Shown: piece after piece, positions 7,477 through 10,146 of the stretch | Layout of the letters: each line of letters begins with the position of its first letter | Numbering within the stretch: the first letter of the stretch is position 1 | DNA from: Microbacteriaceae bacterium | GTDB taxonomy: Bacteria > Actinomycetota > Actinomycetes > Actinomycetales > Microbacteriaceae | Assembly: GCA_026785785.1 (NCBI GenBank) | Contig: JAJAZI010000362.1 | Location: forward strand, 1 to 10,146 | DNA: 10,146 nucleotides | Direction: 5' to 3' | Translations under genes and position numbers: made by a program | The notes under the pieces: generated by a model | Databases searched by the model: none | What the model was told of the DNA's origin: nothing | Seen by the model: the letters and a program-made list of their open reading frames with translations, nothing else

Positions 7477-8180
7477 TGCTCGACCGGCAGGAGCTCATCG
7501 GGCGCTACCGCGTCACCGACCGCGAGATCCCCCGGCTGCGGGTGAACTTCATCCAGAGCCTCGACGGCGCCGTCACGCGCGACGGGGTCAGCGGTGGCCT
7601 CAACAACGCCGACGACAAACTCGTCTTCGACACCCTGCGGATGCTGTGCGACGTCATCGTCGTCGGTGCCGGAACTGTGCGGGCGGAGGGCTACAACGGG
7701 GTGCGGGTGGGCGACGAGGATGCCGCCTGGCGGGTCGCGCACGCTCTCACCGCCCAGCCGCCCGTCGCGCTCGTCACGTCGCGGCTCGACTTCGCGCCGT
7801 CGCATCCGTTCTTCGCGGATGCCGTCGTGCGGCCGATCGTCATCACCTCGGCGGCGTCTCCGGCCGCGGCGAGAGAGGCGCTCGCGGACGTCGCGGAGGT
7901 CGTCGTCTGTGGCGGGGAGCGGGTGGAACCGGACCGGCTGGTCACGGAACTCACCGCGCGGGGCCTGCCCCAGATGCTCTGCGAGGGCGGGCCACAGCTG
8001 TTCGGCGCGCTCATCGAGGCCGACCGGGTCGACGAGATCTGCCTGACGATGAGCCCGGTACTCGAGGGCGGACCCGCAGGCCGCATCGCGCACGGCGCGG
8101 CCGCGACGGCGCGCGAGATGTCGCTCCTGCACGTGCTCACCGCAGGGGACATGCTCTTCCTGCGCTACGAGCGTCGCTGA
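7476..8180 (+). CDS. RibD C-terminal domain (DHFR-fold) reductase
   Basis: This protein of 234 residues consists of a RibD_C (pyrimidine reductase) domain alone, without the N-terminal zinc deaminase domain of bifunctional RibD. Visible motifs are NFIQSLDG (24-31), the dinucleotide-binding VGAGTVRAE (63-71), the start of strand VVVCGG (142-147) and CEGGPQLFGALIEADRVDEICLTMSPVLEGG around 169-199. The fold binds NADPH and is shared with dihydrofolate reductase. In riboflavin synthesis the domain reduces the ribosyl side chain of the pyrimidine intermediate; the stand-alone M. tuberculosis homologue Rv2671 has been reported to have dihydrofolate reductase activity. Here the ATG overlaps the TGA of the folP-like gene (TGATG), with no ribosome site of its own, so the pair is translationally coupled. 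That context favours a pterin or folate substrate over riboflavin synthesis, but this is inference. The stop lies 3 bp from that of the convergent helicase gene. Confidence 0.9.
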   Translation: MLDRQELIGRYRVTDREIPRLRVNFIQSLDGAVTRDGVSGGLNNADDKLVFDTLRMLCDVIVVGAGTVRAEGYNGVRVGDEDAAWRVAHALTAQPPVALVTSRLDFAPSHPFFADAVVRPIVITSAASPAAAREALADVAEVVVCGGERVEPDRLVTELTARGLPQMLCEGGPQLFGALIEADRVDEICLTMSPVLEGGPAGRIAHGAAATAREMSLLHVLTAGDMLFLRYERR

Positions 8181-8183
8181 CGG

Positions 8184-9869
8184 CTAGGCCGCCGCCTCGT
8201 CGAGCGAGTGCGCGTCGAGGATCGTGTAGCTGTAGCCCTGCTCCGCGAGGAAGCGCTGCCGGTTCTGCGCGAAGTCCTGGTCGACCGTGTCGCGCGCGAC
8301 GAGCGTGTAGAAGTTGGCCGGGAGGCCGCTCTCCTTCGGGCGGAGCAGCCGGCCCAGACGCTGGGCCTCCTCCTGCCGGGACCCGAACGAGCCGGACACC
8401 TGGATCGCAACGGTCGCCTCCGGCAGGTCGACCGAGAAGTTCGCGACCTTCGAGACGACGAGGATCTTCGTGATGCCGTCGCGGAACTCCTGGTAGAGCC
8501 GCTCCCGCTCGTCGACGGGCGTCGCGCCCGTGAGCTGCGGCGCATCCAGCACATCGGCGAGCTCCTGGATCTGGTCGAGGTACTGCCCGATCACGAGGAT
8601 CCGCTCGCCGGTGTGCCGCTCGACGAGCTGCTGCACCACGTCGAGCTTCGCCGGCGCCGTCGCCGCGAGACGGTAGCGCAGGTCGTCCGCCGCCGCCGCG
8701 TACTCGAGCCGCTCCTGCTGGGGCAGGTCGATGCGCACCTCGTAGCAGGATGCCGGGGAGATGAAGCCCTGGGCCTCGATCTCCTTCCAGGGCGCGTCGA
8801 ACCGCTTCGGGCCGATGAGGCTGAACACGTCGCCCTCGCGCCCGTCCTCGCGCACGAGCGTCGCCGTGAGGCCCAGCCGGCGCCGGGCCTGCAGGTCGGC
8901 GGTGAGCTTGAACACGGGCGCGGGCAGCAGGTGCACCTCGTCATAGATCACGAGGCCCCAGTCGAGCGCGTCGAGCAGCTGCAGGTGCGCGTATTCGCCC
9001 TTCCGGCGGGCCGTGAGGATCTGGTATGTCGCGATCGTCACCGGCTTCACATCCTTGGACTGGCCGGAGTACTCGCCGATTTCGTCGACGGTGAGCGTCG
9101 TGCGGCGCAGCAGCTCCGAGCGCCACTGGCGGGCCGAGACGATGTTGGTGACGAGGATGAGGGTGGTGGTCTTCGAGATCGCCATCGCGCCGGCGCCGAC
9201 GAGGGTCTTCCCCGCGCCGCAGGGAAGCACCACGACGCCGGAGCCGTGCTTGAAGAAGCTGGCGACGGCCTCGTTCTGATACTCACGCAGGTCGAAGCCG
9301 CCAGAGTGGTCGAGCTCGATCTCGTGCGGGGTGCCCGGCGTGTAGCCGGCGAGGTCCTCCGCGGGCCAGCCGAGCTTGAGGAGCTCCTGCTTGAGCTCGC
9401 CGCGCGCCCAGGGCTGCATGACGAAGCCGTTGTCGCCGCGCCGCTCGAGCAGCAGGTTCGCGACCTTCTTACCGCGCGCGATCTCGGCGAGCACGGCGCG
9501 ATCGGTCGCGGTGAGGGTGAGCAGGCCCTCGGCATCCCGCTCGATCACGAGCCTGCCGTAGCGGGCGACCGTCTCGGCGATATCGATCGACACGGCTTGC
9601 GGAATCGGGAACTTCGAGTAGCGCTCGAGGGTGGCGAGCATGTCGGCGGCCTCGTGGCCGGCGGCGCGCGCATTCCACAGGCCGAGCCTGGTGATGCGGT
9701 AGGTGTGGATGTGCTCCGGCGCCCGCTCGAGCTCGGCGAACACTGCGAGATCGTGCCGTGCATCCTCCGCCTGGGGGTGGGCTACCTCAAGCAGCACCGT
9801 GCGGTCGCTCTGAACGATGAGGGGCCCGGGCAGCTGTGGCGCGGTCACGGTCTCGGCTGCTGAATTCAC
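8184..9869 (-). CDS. XPB/Ssl2-type DNA repair helicase
   Basis: This is a superfamily 2 DNA helicase of 561 residues, a bacterial relative of the TFIIH subunit XPB (compare M. tuberculosis Rv0861c). An N-terminal XPB-type domain covers about 20-125. RecA-like domain 1 has LREYQNEAV (195-203), Walker A LPCGAGKT (215-222), DEVH (310-313) and TATLVRED (335-342), whose RED triplet is typical of XPB. RecA-like domain 2 has ILVIGQYLDQI, the VVSKVANFSVDLP stretch (471-483) and motif VI QRLGRLLRP (503-511). All motifs needed for ATP-driven unwinding are present, and the length is normal. Likely roles are DNA repair or chromatin-free DNA remodelling; bacterial XPB has been shown to unwind DNA 3'-5'. 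I chose the GTG at 9869 because a -10-like hexamer sits 7 bp upstream and no Shine-Dalgarno is present; the adjacent TTG at 9872 adds one residue. The helicase-associated gene is 51 bp upstream. Confidence 0.95.
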   Translation of the reverse strand: MNSAAETVTAPQLPGPLIVQSDRTVLLEVAHPQAEDARHDLAVFAELERAPEHIHTYRITRLGLWNARAAGHEAADMLATLERYSKFPIPQAVSIDIAETVARYGRLVIERDAEGLLTLTATDRAVLAEIARGKKVANLLLERRGDNGFVMQPWARGELKQELLKLGWPAEDLAGYTPGTPHEIELDHSGGFDLREYQNEAVASFFKHGSGVVVLPCGAGKTLVGAGAMAISKTTTLILVTNIVSARQWRSELLRRTTLTVDEIGEYSGQSKDVKPVTIATYQILTARRKGEYAHLQLLDALDWGLVIYDEVHLLPAPVFKLTADLQARRRLGLTATLVREDGREGDVFSLIGPKRFDAPWKEIEAQGFISPASCYEVRIDLPQQERLEYAAAADDLRYRLAATAPAKLDVVQQLVERHTGERILVIGQYLDQIQELADVLDAPQLTGATPVDERERLYQEFRDGITKILVVSKVANFSVDLPEATVAIQVSGSFGSRQEEAQRLGRLLRPKESGLPANFYTLVARDTVDQDFAQNRQRFLAEQGYSYTILDAHSLDEAAA

Positions 9870-9875
9870 CAAGAA

Positions 9876-9881
9876 AGTCTA
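9876..9881 (-). promoter_or_regulatory. Predicted -10 element of a leaderless helicase mRNA
   Basis: On the minus strand TAGACT (TAnnnT type) ends 6 nt before the GTG at 9869, at -12 to -7, the spacing of a leaderless start. The 51-bp gap to the upstream gene has no good Shine-Dalgarno (the only GGAG lies 17 nt or more away). No clear -35 hexamer is seen. The helicase may also be read from the upstream gene. Confidence 0.45.
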
Positions 9882-9920
9882 ACCGCGCTCCGCGCCGCGA
9901 ATGCCGTGTGCCCGGATTTG

Positions 9921-10146
9921 TCAGGGAAGGTCGGTCGCGGGGGCTACCCTCGTGATGCTCGACAGGGGAAGCGTGCGCTCGATCGCGGAGCGGCGGTCGC
10001 GTGCCCGCAGCCGGCCGCCTGCGATGCTCGTCGGTTCGAGCTGGTAGTCGACGACGGTGCCGTTGGGCATTGTCACGCTCACGGTGAGGGCGGCCTTGAG
10101 CCGGATCGCGGTATCGAGCTGCCGGGCGAGCCAGGCATCCGCAGCC
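9921..10146 (-). CDS. Probable helicase-associated protein (Rv0862c-like), C-terminal end only
   Basis: The minus strand is open from the right edge to the TGA at 9921-9923 and gives the last 74 residues of a longer protein, beginning AADAWLARQLDTAIRLKAAL. The pattern of a helix with A-I-R, a strand VSVTMPNGT, a strand DYQLEPTSIAGGRLRARD and an ending RTLPLSSITRV resembles the WYL-like tail of the large helicase-associated proteins (XPB/Ssl2 N-terminal domain family) that sit directly upstream of XPB helicase genes in actinobacteria, as Rv0862c does beside Rv0861c. The helicase starts 51 bp downstream on the same strand, so the two may form an operon and work on the same DNA. Only the C-terminus is visible, so domain content cannot be checked; the call leans on gene order as well as on the tail pattern. 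Confidence 0.7.
   Translation of the reverse strand, partial: AADAWLARQLDTAIRLKAALTVSVTMPNGTVVDYQLEPTSIAGGRLRARDRRSAIERTLPLSSITRVAPATDLP

Noticed and set aside
8208..9863. Open frame of 551 codons on the plus strand opposite the helicase
   Set aside because: It is the antisense shadow of the XPB gene with repeated Arg/Leu/Asp/Gly blocks and no recognisable domain.

Overview
The window is high-G+C DNA with dense, mostly monocistronic-to-small-operon gene packing, and its gene content points to an actinobacterium, probably of the Microbacteriaceae or a close relative. The markers are a DUF3263/LytR_C gene pair, a groEL without groES under CIRCE control, a WXG100 protein, a FolP2-type dihydropteroate synthase homologue and a bacterial XPB helicase next to a helicase-associated protein. 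Several of these pairs match Mycobacterium tuberculosis pairs as I recall them (Rv0430-Rv0431, groEL2 Rv0440, Rv0861c-Rv0862c). Family assignments rest on motifs read by eye; no database search was run.

Left part, plus strand (1-3622). The C-terminal end of a DUF3263 protein is followed by a membrane-anchored LytR_C protein (VirR/Rv0431-like) and by a DUF3048 lipoprotein. The three are spaced like an operon and the last two act at the cell surface. A sigma70-like promoter bracketed by two CIRCE operators then drives groEL, which ends in a strong hairpin shared with the convergent gene.

Middle part, minus strand (3710-6471). Read from right to left, an OmpR-family response regulator is followed by its membrane histidine kinase and then by a small WXG100 protein carrying a C-terminal YxxxE export motif. 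The kinase has an unusual insertion of about 70 residues, starting with a Glu-Pro repeat, inside its ATPase domain. The regulator seems to be expressed from a leaderless promoter. No ESX/type VII secretion genes are present in the window.

Right-middle, plus strand (6571-8180). A divergent, translationally coupled pair (TGATG overlap) encodes a FolP2-like protein whose pABA-binding loop is degenerate and a stand-alone RibD C-terminal-type reductase. The pair looks like a pterin/folate-related module of uncertain reaction.

Right end, minus strand (8184-10146). An XPB/Ssl2-type DNA helicase with complete helicase motifs ends 3 bp from the reductase gene. Upstream of it lies the C-terminal end of another gene, most likely the helicase-associated protein that accompanies bacterial XPB.

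No tRNA, rRNA, CRISPR array, insertion sequence or prophage signal was seen. There is no stretch above 300 bases without a gene. The least ordinary parts are the FolP2/RibD_C pair, the kinase insertion and the orphan WXG100 gene.
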